Of a stretch of 64,000 nt of DNA, positions 7,748-16,348 are shown piece after piece. Position 1 is the first letter of the stretch. Every line of letters begins with the position of its first letter. The notes below the pieces were generated by a model, which ran no database searches, was not told the origin of the DNA, and saw only the letters and a program-made list of their open reading frames with translations. Where the stretch lies: assembly GCA_031081585.1 (NCBI GenBank), contig JAVHLY010000004.1:1-64000 (forward strand). Direction: 5' to 3'. The translations under genes were made by a program, and so were the position numbers. The DNA comes from Armatimonadota bacterium (GTDB lineage: Bacteria; Sysuimicrobiota; Sysuimicrobiia; Sysuimicrobiales; Humicultoraceae).

Positions 7748-8552
7748 CCGCCCCGCGGGGGCGCTCTGCCCGTGCCTGGACGCCCTGTGTGCCGGCCTGC
7801 CCGCCGAGTCGGCGCTGGCCTTTCTGGCGGAGGAGGGGTTCCGCGCCGTGGAGTTCTGGGACTGGCGCGGGCGGGACATCGACCGGCTGGCCCGCCAGGC
7901 CGGTGCGCTCGGGCTGGAGGTGGTGGCCATCAGCGGCACGACCTTCGAGGAGCCCCTGCTCGACCCCGCCGGCCACGAGGCGGCCCTGGCCCACCTGCGC
8001 CGGTCGCTGGAGGTGGCGGAGCGCCTGGGGACGCGGCTGCTGGTGGTGCACGTGGGGTACGCTCAGTCCCACCGGTCTCGCGCCTCCCAGTGGGAGGCGG
8101 CGGTGACGGGCTTGCGGCGGGCCGCCGAGCTGGCCCGGGCGGCCGGGGTCACGCTCCTCGTGGAGCCGCTGAACTCCCTCGTGGACCATCCGGCCTACTT
8201 CCTGGACACGCTCCCCGATGCCCTGGCGATGCTGGAGGCCGTCGACCACCCGGCGGTCGGGCTGCTGCTCGATGTCTACCACATGTGGATCATGCACGAC
8301 GACCTGCTGCACCGGCTGGAGGGGGTAGTTCGTCGGACGGCACACGTGCACGTCGCCGATGTGCCCGGGCGGGGCGAGCCGGGCAGCGGGGTGATCCCCT
8401 GGCGCGAGATGCTCCGGCGTCTGGAGGACGGCGGCTACCGCGGGGCCCTGGGCCTGGAGTGCTGGCCCACGGGCTCGCTGGTCGCGGCGCTGCGCCGGGC
8501 CCGTCAGGTGCTCGAACCGCGCGACGGCCGGGCCATGGGGGCGTGGCGGTGA
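7740..8552 (+). CDS. Hyi-like sugar isomerase/epimerase (TIM barrel)
   Basis: Cytoplasmic 270-aa enzyme of the xylose-isomerase-like TIM-barrel superfamily. Metal/active-site elements expected for hydroxypyruvate-isomerase-like proteins are present: Glu in LVEPLNSLVDHP, Asp-His in GLLLDVYHMWIM, His in HVHVADVPGRGEPG and a late Glu in GLECWP. These enzymes interconvert keto and aldo or epimeric forms of sugars and keto-acids. GTG 7740 is translationally coupled to the ATPase, and its end overlaps the IolI-like gene. The exact substrate is unknown; a cyclitol or keto-acid intermediate is inferred from neighbours. It differs clearly from the better Hyi match at 24062. Confidence 0.75.
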   Translation: MRDRPAGALCPCLDALCAGLPAESALAFLAEEGFRAVEFWDWRGRDIDRLARQAGALGLEVVAISGTTFEEPLLDPAGHEAALAHLRRSLEVAERLGTRLLVVHVGYAQSHRSRASQWEAAVTGLRRAAELARAAGVTLLVEPLNSLVDHPAYFLDTLPDALAMLEAVDHPAVGLLLDVYHMWIMHDDLLHRLEGVVRRTAHVHVADVPGRGEPGSGVIPWREMLRRLEDGGYRGALGLECWPTGSLVAALRRARQVLEPRDGRAMGAWR

Positions 8553-9421
8553 ACCGCTTCGCCCTGAACAGCGCCACCACCGGGCCCGCCGACCTCCTCA
8601 CCGACCTGCGCGTGGCGGCCGCGGCCGGCTTTGGTGCGCTGGAGCTGCGCGACACCAAGCTCGAGGCCTACCTGGCCGGAGGCGGCACCCTGGACGCCCT
8701 GGCGGAGGCCTTCCGCGCGGCCGGCGTGCGGCCGCTCAGCGTGAACGCGCTCGAGCGGGCCACCCTCGTCACCGGGGCGGCCCGTCGCGCCGTGCTGGGG
8801 CGGTGCGCCACGCTGTGCGCCTGGGCCGCCGCGCTGGGAGCGCCCTACGTCGTGGCCGTGCCCGGCCCGCGGGCCGAGGCGGCCGGGGTGGGCGAGGTGG
8901 CCCCGCTGACCGTGGAGATGCTGCGGGCGCTCGCGGCCGTGGCCGCCGAGCACGGCGTGCAGCTGGCCTTCGAGTTCCTCGGCCCGGCCACGAGCTCGGT
9001 GCGCACGCTGGCGGAGGCGCGGACGGTGGTGGAGGCGGTGGGCGACCCGCCGGTGGGGCTGGTGCTGGACGCCTTCCACTTCCACGTCGGCGGCTCCACC
9101 CTGGAGATGCTGGACGGCCTCGACCCGGGGCGCCTGGCCATCGTCCACCTGGACGACGCCGAGGATCGGCCGCGCGAGCGGCTGGAGGACGCGCACCGGC
9201 TCCTGCCGGGAGAGGGGGTGATCCCCCTGCGGCCGCTGGTGGCGCGCCTGGAGGCGCTGGGCTACCGCGGCGCCTACTCGGTCGAACTCTTCCGGCCGGC
9301 ATACTGGACCTGGGACCCGCTGCGCCTGGCGCGCGCGGCGCGCGCCTCGCTGGAGGCGCTCTTCGCCGGACGGGAGCCCGGCGTGGCGGGGCATCCGCAG
9401 AGAGGTGCGCCGTCGCCGTGA
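8549..9421 (+). CDS. iolI: 2-keto-myo-inositol (inosose) isomerase-like protein
   Basis: TIM-barrel isomerase of 290 aa that closely resembles Bacillus subtilis IolI as I remember it. Shared landmarks are the N-terminal NSATT (IolI NEATT), SVNALE, APYVVAVPGP, LAFEFLG, GLVLDAFHFHVGGS, VHLDDAED and YSVELFRPAYW. These include the expected metal ligands Glu, Asp, His and Glu. IolI interconverts 2-keto-myo-inositol and 1-keto-D-chiro-inositol, allowing other inositol isomers to enter the route. GTG 8549 overlaps the previous stop by four bases. The last 20 residues are an unusual Gly/Pro/Ala-rich tail. This is one of the strongest single indications that the locus handles inositols. Confidence 0.8.
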   Translation: MNRFALNSATTGPADLLTDLRVAAAAGFGALELRDTKLEAYLAGGGTLDALAEAFRAAGVRPLSVNALERATLVTGAARRAVLGRCATLCAWAAALGAPYVVAVPGPRAEAAGVGEVAPLTVEMLRALAAVAAEHGVQLAFEFLGPATSSVRTLAEARTVVEAVGDPPVGLVLDAFHFHVGGSTLEMLDGLDPGRLAIVHLDDAEDRPRERLEDAHRLLPGEGVIPLRPLVARLEALGYRGAYSVELFRPAYWTWDPLRLARAARASLEALFAGREPGVAGHPQRGAPSP

Positions 9422-9449
9422 ACCGACGGCAGGGAGGTGGGGCGTCGAC

Positions 9450-10496
9450 GTGAGCGTGCGGGTGGGCATCCTGGGTGCGGGGTTCATCGGGCGCATCCAC
9501 GCCCTCGACCTCAGGCGCGATCCGCGCGTCACGCTGGTGGGGGTGGCGGACGTCGTCCCGCAGGCCGCCACCCGGCTGGCCGCGGAGGTGGAGACCGCCG
9601 CCTGCGCCTCGCTGGCCGAGCTGCTGGACCGCGGCGCCGAGGCGGTCTACGTCTGCACGCCCAACGTCCAGCACGTCGAGCCCGTGGTGACGGCCCTTCG
9701 CGCCGGGGTGCACGTCTTCAGCGAGAAGCCCATGGCCACGTCCCTGGCCGACGCCTGGACGATCCGCGAGGCGGCGCGCCGCTCCCGGGCGGTCTACCAG
9801 CTCGGCTTCAACCGCCGCTTCGCCCGCGTCTACCGCTTCGTGCGCCGCCTCATCGACGAGGGGCGCCTCCACCCGGTGCTGGGACAGCTCAAGCACAACC
9901 GCGGGGAGCTGCAGCAGCCGCCCTGGACGGGCGACCCGGCGGTGACCGGCGGCTACCTGTACGAGACGCCGGTGCACCTCTTCGACATGGCCCGCTTCCT
10001 CCTGGGCGACGTCGCCGACGTCCAGGGGGTGGCCCGCCAGACCGTCTACCGGGAGCTGGACGGCTTCGTCCTGCTCTTCCGCTTCCGCAACGGGGCCGCC
10101 GCCAGCGTGACCTCGGTGGCGCACACCTCCTGGTTCTTCCCCTACGAGCGGGTGGAGCTGTACGGTCCGCACCAGACGGCGGTCACGGAGGAGCTGGAGC
10201 GCGCCTGGTTCAGCCCGGGGGTCCGCGAACAGGTCGAGGGCATCGACTGCTTCCAGATGCCCTTCGAGGAGAAGTGGGGCTACGTGGAGGAAGACCGCTG
10301 CTTCATCGACGCGGTGCTGGGCGAGGCTCCGCCGCCCGTCACCGCGGAGGACGGCTACCGGGCCACCGAGCTGGTGGAGGCCGTCTACCGGGCGGTGCGC
10401 ACGGGACAGCCCGTCACGCTGCCGCTCCCCGAGCCCGGTGGCTCCCCTGCACCGGCAGAACCCGGCGAGACGGGCTCGGGCCGCCGACCGGTGTGA
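9450..10496 (+). CDS. Gfo/Idh/MocA oxidoreductase, candidate inositol 2-dehydrogenase
   Basis: NAD(P)-dependent sugar/cyclitol dehydrogenase of 348 aa. The Rossmann motif VGILGAGFIGRIHA opens the protein, and SEKPMA carries the conserved Lys93. In inositol dehydrogenases Lys, Asp and His four residues further form the active site; here the sequence YETPVHLFD gives Glu172 and His176, a conservative Asp-to-Glu change. The C-terminal domain follows GFNRRFARVY. GTG 9450 is chosen because AGGGAGG (9431-9437) sits upstream; a frame-open start at 9405 would add 15 unlikely residues. Context suggests the IolG step (myo-inositol to scyllo-inosose), but the family is very promiscuous. Confidence 0.8.
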   Translation: MSVRVGILGAGFIGRIHALDLRRDPRVTLVGVADVVPQAATRLAAEVETAACASLAELLDRGAEAVYVCTPNVQHVEPVVTALRAGVHVFSEKPMATSLADAWTIREAARRSRAVYQLGFNRRFARVYRFVRRLIDEGRLHPVLGQLKHNRGELQQPPWTGDPAVTGGYLYETPVHLFDMARFLLGDVADVQGVARQTVYRELDGFVLLFRFRNGAAASVTSVAHTSWFFPYERVELYGPHQTAVTEELERAWFSPGVREQVEGIDCFQMPFEEKWGYVEEDRCFIDAVLGEAPPPVTAEDGYRATELVEAVYRAVRTGQPVTLPLPEPGGSPAPAEPGETGSGRRPV

Positions 10497-10506
10497 CCGC
10501 GCGCCC

Positions 10507-11331
10507 ATGACCACCCCCGGCCCGATCCGCCTCATTGTCACCGACATCGACGGGACGCTCACGACGACGGCGCAGGAGATCACGCCCCGCGTGCGGCAGG
10601 CGGTGGCGGCGGCACGGGCGCGCGGCGTGCCCACCTGTGTGGCCACCGGCCGGGCCTGGCGCTCCGGTCGCCGCTACATCGAGGCCCTCCCTGCCGACCC
10701 CCCGGCCATCCTCTTCAACGGCGGGATGGTCTACGACTTCAGCCGGGACCGCGTGCTCTTCCGGCAGGGGATGGACCCCGAGCTGGCGCTGGTGGTGGTC
10801 GAGGCCCTCGACGCCCACCCCGACCTGGCCGCCCACCTCTACGTGGGCGACCGGATCTACGTGCGTCGGTGGACGCCGCTCGTGGCCGCCACCGCCCTCC
10901 ACGACCACCTCGACCCCGAAGCGGTGGGCGACCTGCGCACCGTCCTCCCCCGCGACCGCGCCGCGCCGATCATGAAGTTCCGCATCCTGGGCCCGCGGGA
11001 GGAGCTGGAGGCCCTGGCCGAGGCGCTCGGACGGACAGACCCCGTGAACTACGTCTTCTCCGAGACCACGTCCCTGGAAGTGCTCCCGCCGGGCGTCTCC
11101 AAGGGGACGGCGCTGCGGGTGGTGGCGGAGCACCTGGGGGTGGACCTGGAGGCGGTGATGGCGGTGGGGGACGAATGGAACGACCTGACGATGCTCCAGG
11201 CGGCCGGATGGGGCGTGGCCATGGCGGACGCGCCCGAGCCGGTGCGCCGGGCTGCCCGCGTGGTGGCGCCGACGAGCGACGCCGACGGACTGGCAGTGGT
11301 GATCGAGCGGTACGTCCTGGACGGCCGCTGA
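10507..11331 (+). CDS. HAD-superfamily Cof-type sugar phosphatase
   Basis: Cytoplasmic 274-aa phosphohydrolase of the Cof/YidA group. Motif I is VTDIDGTLTT with nucleophile and acid/base Asp. Motif II lies near VATGRAW, the motif III Lys in PPGVSKGTAL, and motif IV in VGDEWNDLTML binds Mg. The cap domain (about residues 85-195) sets substrate choice. Such enzymes dephosphorylate sugar phosphates or related small molecules. It sits between inositol-type enzymes and an FbpA-like importer, so removing phosphate from an imported phosphorylated sugar or cyclitol is plausible. ATG 10507 is 10 bases after the previous stop with no clear Shine-Dalgarno. Confidence 0.83.
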   Translation: MTTPGPIRLIVTDIDGTLTTTAQEITPRVRQAVAAARARGVPTCVATGRAWRSGRRYIEALPADPPAILFNGGMVYDFSRDRVLFRQGMDPELALVVVEALDAHPDLAAHLYVGDRIYVRRWTPLVAATALHDHLDPEAVGDLRTVLPRDRAAPIMKFRILGPREELEALAEALGRTDPVNYVFSETTSLEVLPPGVSKGTALRVVAEHLGVDLEAVMAVGDEWNDLTMLQAAGWGVAMADAPEPVRRAARVVAPTSDADGLAVVIERYVLDGR

Positions 11332-11368
11332 GCGGGACAGACGTGTGCACACCAGGGAGGGGAGAGGG

Positions 11369-12397
11369 ATGGGCAGGACGGCTGTGATCGGCCTGATCGT
11401 GATGCTGGCGGCGCTCGCGCTCCCGGGACTCCCCGGCGCGAGCGCCCAGGGCGGGCGCATCGTGGTCTACTCGGCGCTGCCGGACCTGGAGACCTCGCTG
11501 ATCAACCGGGAGTTCACCCGCCGCACCGGGATCCAGGTGGAGGCGCTCAGCGTCGCCGCGGCGGGGACCCTCCAGGCGCGCATCCGGGCGGAGAAGGACC
11601 GGCCGCGCGCCGACATCTTCGTGGGCGGGTCGGCCGACTTCCACGCCCCGCTGGCGCGGGAGGGGCTCCTGCTGGCCTACCGGTCGCCGGTCTTCACCGA
11701 GGCGCGCATCAGCCCCACCTACCGCGACCCCAACGGGTACTGGCACGGCTGGTACCTGGGGGCGCTGGCCATCATCATCAACACCGACCGCTGGGAGCGG
11801 GAGATGGCCCCGCGGCGCATCCCCAAGCCGGCCACCTGGGACGACCTGGCCCGGCCGGAGTTCCGGGGTCAGTTCATCATGCCGAGCCCCATCACCACCG
11901 GGGGCGGCTACATCTTCGTGGCGGCGCAGATCTTCCGCCTGGGGGAGGAGCGGGCCTGGGCCTTCCTGCGCACCCTCAACGGCAACGTGGCCCAGTACAC
12001 GCCCACGGCCCCCGGGACGATCACCCTGCTGGAGCGCGGTGAGGCCGTCGTGGGGATGATGTGGGCGCACGAGGGGATCGGCGCGCGCATCCTGCGCAGC
12101 GCCCCGCTGGAGGTGACGGTGCCGCCGGACACCGCCTTCGAGATCGGTGCCGTCTCCATCCTGCGCGGCGGGCCCAACCCGGCCGGCGCCCGCGCGTACG
12201 TGGACTTCCTGCTGACGCGCCTGCCGCAGGACATCAACGCCAAGTTCGGCTTCCGCTACCCCGTGCGCGGCGACGTGCCGGTGCCGCTGGGCGCCACGCC
12301 CTTCGAGCAGCTGAAGTTCGTCCGCTACGACCGCGACTGGGCGGTGGAGCACCAGGCGCGCATCCGCGAGCGGTGGACCCGCGAGATCGGTCGCTGA
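11369..12397 (+). CDS. FbpA-type ABC transporter substrate-binding protein
   Basis: Secreted receptor of 342 aa. The signal peptide (about residues 1-26) ends GASAQ. The mature protein starts GRIVVYSALPDLETSLINREF, the usual opening of FbpA/AfuA-type proteins, followed by RADIFVGGSADF, GWYLGALAIIINTDRW, PATWDDLARPEFRGQ and NGNVAQYTPTAPG. The family binds ferric iron in some members and sugar phosphates, putrescine or phosphonates in others. No obvious tyrosine cluster for Fe3+ is visible to me. It heads a binding protein-permease-ATPase operon beside a sugar phosphatase and inositol genes, so an organic ligand is favoured. The ribosome-binding site GGGAGGGGAGAGGG precedes ATG 11369. Confidence 0.82.
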   Translation: MGRTAVIGLIVMLAALALPGLPGASAQGGRIVVYSALPDLETSLINREFTRRTGIQVEALSVAAAGTLQARIRAEKDRPRADIFVGGSADFHAPLAREGLLLAYRSPVFTEARISPTYRDPNGYWHGWYLGALAIIINTDRWEREMAPRRIPKPATWDDLARPEFRGQFIMPSPITTGGGYIFVAAQIFRLGEERAWAFLRTLNGNVAQYTPTAPGTITLLERGEAVVGMMWAHEGIGARILRSAPLEVTVPPDTAFEIGAVSILRGGPNPAGARAYVDFLLTRLPQDINAKFGFRYPVRGDVPVPLGATPFEQLKFVRYDRDWAVEHQARIRERWTREIGR

Positions 12398-12407
12398 GCA
12401 GGAACCG

Positions 12408-14045
12408 GTGAGGGCCGGGGCGGTCGCGCTGGAGTGGCGGAGGCTCCGCCGGCACGCCGACCCCGGCCTGCTGGCCGTCTACACGGGGGCGCTGCTCCTC
12501 CTGGCCCTGGCCGTCCTCTACCCGGCCTACCGGGTGCTGGTCTACCCGTCGTGGGCGGACTACCTGGCCATCCCCCGCAGCCTGCGCTGGCTGCAGGCCG
12601 CCCGCAACAGCCTGGTGATGATGGTCCTCTCCACGGCCAGCGCCACGCTGGTGGGGGTGCTCTTCGCCTTCGCCACCACCCGCCATGACCTGCCGGGCCG
12701 GCGCCTCTTCCGGGCCGCGGCGATGCTGCCGCTCTTCGCGCCGCCCTTCATGGTGGCGTTCGCCTACATCCTCATGTTCGGCCGGCAGGGGCTGGTCACG
12801 CGCACGCTGCTCGGGCTCGACGCCAACATTTTCGGCTGGCACGGCCTGTGGCTGGTGCAGACGGTGGCCTTCTTCCCGCTGGCGATGCTCATCATCGCCG
12901 GCGTGCTCGAGGCCATCAACCCGAGCCTGGAGCACGCGGCGCGGAACCTGGGCGCCCCCGAAGGGGCGGTCCTGCGCACGGTCACCCTGGCCCTGGCCCG
13001 CCCGGGGATCGCCGGGGCGATGCTGGTGGTGGCCATCTCGGTGCTGGCCGACTTCGGCAACGCGGTGATCATCGCCGGCAACTTCCCCCTGCTGGCCACC
13101 GAGGCGTGGTTCCGCATGGAGGGGATGGGGGACCTGACCGGGGCGGCGCTGGTCGTGGGGATGCTGCTCGTGCCCACCGTCCTCCTCTTCCTCCTGGAGC
13201 GCTTCTGGGTGAGCCGCCGCGTCTACGTGACGGTCACGGGCCGGGGCTCGCGCATCGAGCGGCCGCCCACCCCGCCGGCCGTCCGCTGGGCGGTCCTCCT
13301 GGCCTGCCTGCTGGTGACGGTGCTCGTGGCGCTCGTCTACCTGGGGGTGCTGGCCGGCGCCTTCACGGCGGTGTGGGGGCGCGACTGGTCCCTCACCCTG
13401 GAGCACTGGCACCTGGCCCGCGACCGGGCGGGGACGCTGTGGGCCAGCGTACGCGTGGGGACGCTCGCCGGCGTCGTCACCGCCGTGACCGGGGTGCTGG
13501 TGGCCTTCCTGGCCACGCGCCCGCTGCCGCTGCGCGGGGTCCTCGACTTCCTGGCGGTCCTGCCCGGGGCGCTCCCCGGCGTCTTCGTCGGCGTGGGCTA
13601 CGTCCTGGCCTTCAACCCCACGCCGCTCGGCGGCACGGTCTGGGCGGTGGCGCTGGCGCTGGGGATGTGGCACCTGCCCATGGGCTACCAGGCCGCCGCA
13701 GCGCGGCTGCGCCAGGTGGAGCGGGCCATCGAGGAGGCGGCGGTGAACCTGGGGGCCACGGGGCTGCGCGTGCTGCGGGACATCTACCTGCCCATGCTCC
13801 TGCGCGCGCTGGCGGAGGCGTTCGCCGTCTCCTTCGTGCGGGGGGTGACCAACGTGAGCATCGTGGTCTTCCTCATCGCCCCGGGGCAGGTTGTGGCCAC
13901 CTTCGCCATCCTCAACATGATCCAGAACAACATCTGGGGCGCGGCGGCGGCGCTCACCACCATGCTCCTCCTCCTCACCGTCGTGGCCGTGGGGGCGAGT
14001 TGGCTCCTGCTGGGGCGGGCCGTGCGCACCGCGCCGGTGGGATGA
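12408..14045 (+). CDS. FbpB-type ABC permease (fused two-domain)
   Basis: Integral membrane protein of 545 aa with two tandem BPD_transp_1 permease units, so one chain can form the whole channel. An EAA loop of the first half lies around EAINPSLEHAARNLGA and that of the second around ERAIEEAAVNLGATGLRVL. Membrane spans are dense throughout (for example GALLLLALAVLYPAYRVLV and AVLLACLLVTVLVALVYLGVL). GTG 12408 lies 10 bases after the binding-protein stop, and the gene overlaps the ATPase start (ATGA). This architecture is typical of FbpB, AfuB and PhnU-like permeases. Confidence 0.88.
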   Translation: MRAGAVALEWRRLRRHADPGLLAVYTGALLLLALAVLYPAYRVLVYPSWADYLAIPRSLRWLQAARNSLVMMVLSTASATLVGVLFAFATTRHDLPGRRLFRAAAMLPLFAPPFMVAFAYILMFGRQGLVTRTLLGLDANIFGWHGLWLVQTVAFFPLAMLIIAGVLEAINPSLEHAARNLGAPEGAVLRTVTLALARPGIAGAMLVVAISVLADFGNAVIIAGNFPLLATEAWFRMEGMGDLTGAALVVGMLLVPTVLLFLLERFWVSRRVYVTVTGRGSRIERPPTPPAVRWAVLLACLLVTVLVALVYLGVLAGAFTAVWGRDWSLTLEHWHLARDRAGTLWASVRVGTLAGVVTAVTGVLVAFLATRPLPLRGVLDFLAVLPGALPGVFVGVGYVLAFNPTPLGGTVWAVALALGMWHLPMGYQAAAARLRQVERAIEEAAVNLGATGLRVLRDIYLPMLLRALAEAFAVSFVRGVTNVSIVVFLIAPGQVVATFAILNMIQNNIWGAAAALTTMLLLLTVVAVGASWLLLGRAVRTAPVG

Positions 14046-15241
14046 GGGTGCCCGAGCCGACCGTGACCGGGCGCACGCCGGCGACCGACCCGGGCTCGTT
14101 GACCGACCGGACCGCGGGGCCCCCGCACCTCCGGCTGGTGGAGGTGACGAAGCGCTTCGGGGCGCACGTGGCGGTGGACCGGGTCTCCCTGGCGCTGCCC
14201 GAGGGCGCCTTCACCACGCTCCTGGGCCCGTCCGGCTGCGGCAAGACCACCGTCCTGCGCCTGGTGGCGGGGTTCTACCGACCGGACAGCGGGGAGATCC
14301 TGCTGCGTGAGCGCCCCATCACCGACGTGCCGCCGCACCGCCGCCACATGGCGATGGTCTTCCAGGAGTACGCCCTCTTCCCCCACCTGACGGTCGGGGA
14401 GAACGTCGCCTACGGCCTGCGTATGCGCCGGGTGCCGCCGCGGGAGACGGCGCGGCGGGTGGCGGAGGCGCTGCGCCTGGTGGGGCTGGAGGGGCAGGAG
14501 CGGCGCTTCCCCCACCAGCTCTCGGGCGGGCAGCAGCAGCGGGTGGCGCTGGCGCGCGCGCTGGTCGTGGAGCCGGAGGTGCTGCTGCTGGACGAGCCGC
14601 TCAGCAACCTGGACGCCAAGCTGCGCGTGCGGGTGCGCACGGAGATCCGCCAGCTGCAGGAGCGGCTGGGCAAGACCACGCTGTACGTCACCCACGACCA
14701 GGAGGAGGCGCTGGCCATCTCCGACCAGATCGCCGTGATGCACGCGGGGCGGATCCTGCAGGTGGGCACCCCCACGGAGATTTACTTCCGGCCGCAGAAC
14801 CGCATCGTGGCCGACTTCGTGGGACTGGCCACCTTCGTGGAGGCCGAGGTCGCGGGGTCGGGACGGGTGCGCGTGCACGGCGTCGTCGTCCCTGTGACCG
14901 GCCCGCTGCCGCCGACGGGACGGGTGACCCTGGTGGTCCGGCCCGAGGCGGTCCGGCTGACGCCCGCTCGTAGCGGGGGCGAAGACGGCGGCGGGCTGCG
15001 GGGCCGCGTCGTGGCCCGGGCCTTCCTCGGCGGAGTGGTGCGCTGCTGGGTGGACGTGCACGGCGCGGAGTGGGTGGTGGACGTGCCGGTGGACCAGGAG
15101 GTGCCCGTCGATGGGGTGGTGGCGCTGCGGTTGGGGGAGCGCGTCCACGCCCTCCCGGAGGGGCCGGCGGGGAGCGCCGCGGAAGGTCCGGCGGGGAGCG
15201 GCGAGGGGCCGGCGCGGGACCGTGCAGGCCCCACAATGTAA
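14042..15241 (+). CDS. FbpC/PotA-type ABC ATPase
   Basis: ATPase of 399 aa driving the upstream permease. The nucleotide-binding domain has Walker A GPSGCGKTT, Q-loop VFQEYALFPHLTV, signature LSGGQQQRVALARAL, Walker B VLLLDEPLSNLDAKL and switch VTHDQEEAL. A C-terminal TOBE-like regulatory domain covers about residues 260-370. The last 30 residues are low complexity, with imperfect repeats of EGPAGS coded by GC-rich tandem repeats at about 15156-15225. ATG 14042 overlaps the permease stop, indicating coupling. Confidence 0.88.
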   Translation: MRVPEPTVTGRTPATDPGSLTDRTAGPPHLRLVEVTKRFGAHVAVDRVSLALPEGAFTTLLGPSGCGKTTVLRLVAGFYRPDSGEILLRERPITDVPPHRRHMAMVFQEYALFPHLTVGENVAYGLRMRRVPPRETARRVAEALRLVGLEGQERRFPHQLSGGQQQRVALARALVVEPEVLLLDEPLSNLDAKLRVRVRTEIRQLQERLGKTTLYVTHDQEEALAISDQIAVMHAGRILQVGTPTEIYFRPQNRIVADFVGLATFVEAEVAGSGRVRVHGVVVPVTGPLPPTGRVTLVVRPEAVRLTPARSGGEDGGGLRGRVVARAFLGGVVRCWVDVHGAEWVVDVPVDQEVPVDGVVALRLGERVHALPEGPAGSAAEGPAGSGEGPARDRAGPTM

Positions 15242-15335
15242 GCCGCGAGACGGCGTCTACACCGTCAGCCGCAAGACGCCGTCAGCCGCAAGGCGCCGTC
15301 GGTCGCGAGACGGCGTCAGCCGCGCGACGGCGTAC
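15242..15335 (+). repeat. 17-bp tandem repeat array with palindromic cores
   Basis: Five degenerate units fill most of the 128-base gap after the ATPase gene: 15242-15258, 15268-15284, 15285-15301, 15302-15318 and 15319-15335. The consensus is GCCGCRAGACGSCGTCA, and the last four are head to tail. Each contains a near-palindrome GACG-S-CGTC, so the RNA could form several alternative small hairpins. Spacers and direct-repeat/CRISPR organisation are absent. It may be an intercistronic RNA-stability element or a simple slippage product. The IolN-like gene's strong ribosome-binding site follows at 15356-15365. Confidence 0.65.
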
Positions 15336-15369
15336 TCGGGCAATCGGACGGGCGAGAAGGAGGAGGCAC

Positions 15370-16335
15370 ATGGGCAAGTGGGACCTGCCGCCCCGAGGCG
15401 GCCACATGGACAAGCGCACCGGGATCTACCTGCAGACCATGACCCAGCGCGACATCGAGGAGCGCCTGGCCACCAACGACGTCCTCATCGTGCCGCTGGG
15501 CGCCACCGAGGCGCACGGCCCCAACGCGCCCATCGGCGAGGACATCTTCCTCGTCTGCCGCATGGCCGAGGTGGTGGCGGAGCGCACCGGGTGCACCGTC
15601 TCCGAGCCGCTGTGGTTCGGTTCTCACCCCTACCACCACCTGGGCATGCCCGGGACCGTGCCCATCCCCGAGGACGTCTTCACCGCCTTCGTGCGGGCGA
15701 TGATCGCCGGCTTCTGGAACATGGGCTTCCGCAAGCAGATCCTGCTCAACGGCCACGGGCAGGAGTACGTCATCCCCACGGCGATCCACCAGTTTGGCAA
15801 GCGCTACCGGGTCCCGGCGCTGATCGTGAACGTGAACTGGTACCATGCCATCCCGGACCACTTTCGCCTCAAGCAGGACGGAGGGCCCTACGAGACCCCC
15901 TTCATCCACGCCGACGAGGTGGAGACCTCCTGGTGCCTGGCGCTCTTCCCCGAGCTGATGAAGCAGGAGTGGGTCGTGGACAACGAACCCTTCGGCTTCC
16001 TCCCGGAAGGCCACGTGGACAAGGCCGGGAACCTCCTGCGCCGGCCGATCAACTGGTACGGGCACGTGGGGGCGGGCCCCATCGAGGTGAAGGCCTACAT
16101 CGAGGGCGTCGTGGGGAAGCCCTCCCTGGCGGCGGCGGAGAAGGCGCTGCCGGGCGTGGAGGCGCTGCTCGACTACCTGGAACGCCTCGTCACCGACATC
16201 CTGGCCCGCTTCCCGCCCGGGGAGCTGCCCCCCATCGACCTGGTGACCGAGCGCGACCGGGAGGAACTGGAGGCGGTGCTGCGCGGGCCGGCCCGCGGGG
16301 GCAAGTCCATTTACGCGCTGGGCTGGCCGCCGTGA
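15370..16335 (+). CDS. iolN: creatininase-superfamily hydrolase, candidate 3-dehydro-scyllo-inosose hydrolase
   Basis: Metal-dependent hydrolase of 321 aa. Creatininase-fold landmarks are PLGATEAHGPNAPIGED (Glu, His, Asp ligands, near residue 45), HPYHHLGMPGT, NGHGQEYVIP and HADEVETSWCLALFP (late Glu). To my recollection Thermotoga IolN (TM0413), which opens the diketo-inositol ring to 5-keto-L-gluconate, belongs to this superfamily. The gene next door is a close IolO match, which strongly favours that role over creatinine or formamide hydrolysis. ATG 15370 follows an AAGGAGGAGG ribosome-binding site. It is about 10% longer than simple creatininases, with a C-terminal helical extension. Confidence 0.72.
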   Translation: MGKWDLPPRGGHMDKRTGIYLQTMTQRDIEERLATNDVLIVPLGATEAHGPNAPIGEDIFLVCRMAEVVAERTGCTVSEPLWFGSHPYHHLGMPGTVPIPEDVFTAFVRAMIAGFWNMGFRKQILLNGHGQEYVIPTAIHQFGKRYRVPALIVNVNWYHAIPDHFRLKQDGGPYETPFIHADEVETSWCLALFPELMKQEWVVDNEPFGFLPEGHVDKAGNLLRRPINWYGHVGAGPIEVKAYIEGVVGKPSLAAAEKALPGVEALLDYLERLVTDILARFPPGELPPIDLVTERDREELEAVLRGPARGGKSIYALGWPP

Positions 16336-16348
16336 CGCCCCGGCCGCC

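Noticed and set aside
11369-15241. Dedicated ferric-iron importer
   Set aside because: Family membership alone suggests iron, but no iron-related neighbour or obvious iron-ligand tyrosine set is visible, and context is sugar/cyclitol metabolism; kept as an alternative only.
15242-15335. Possible CRISPR array
   Set aside because: Units are 17 bases, degenerate and directly adjacent with no spacers, and no cas genes are present.
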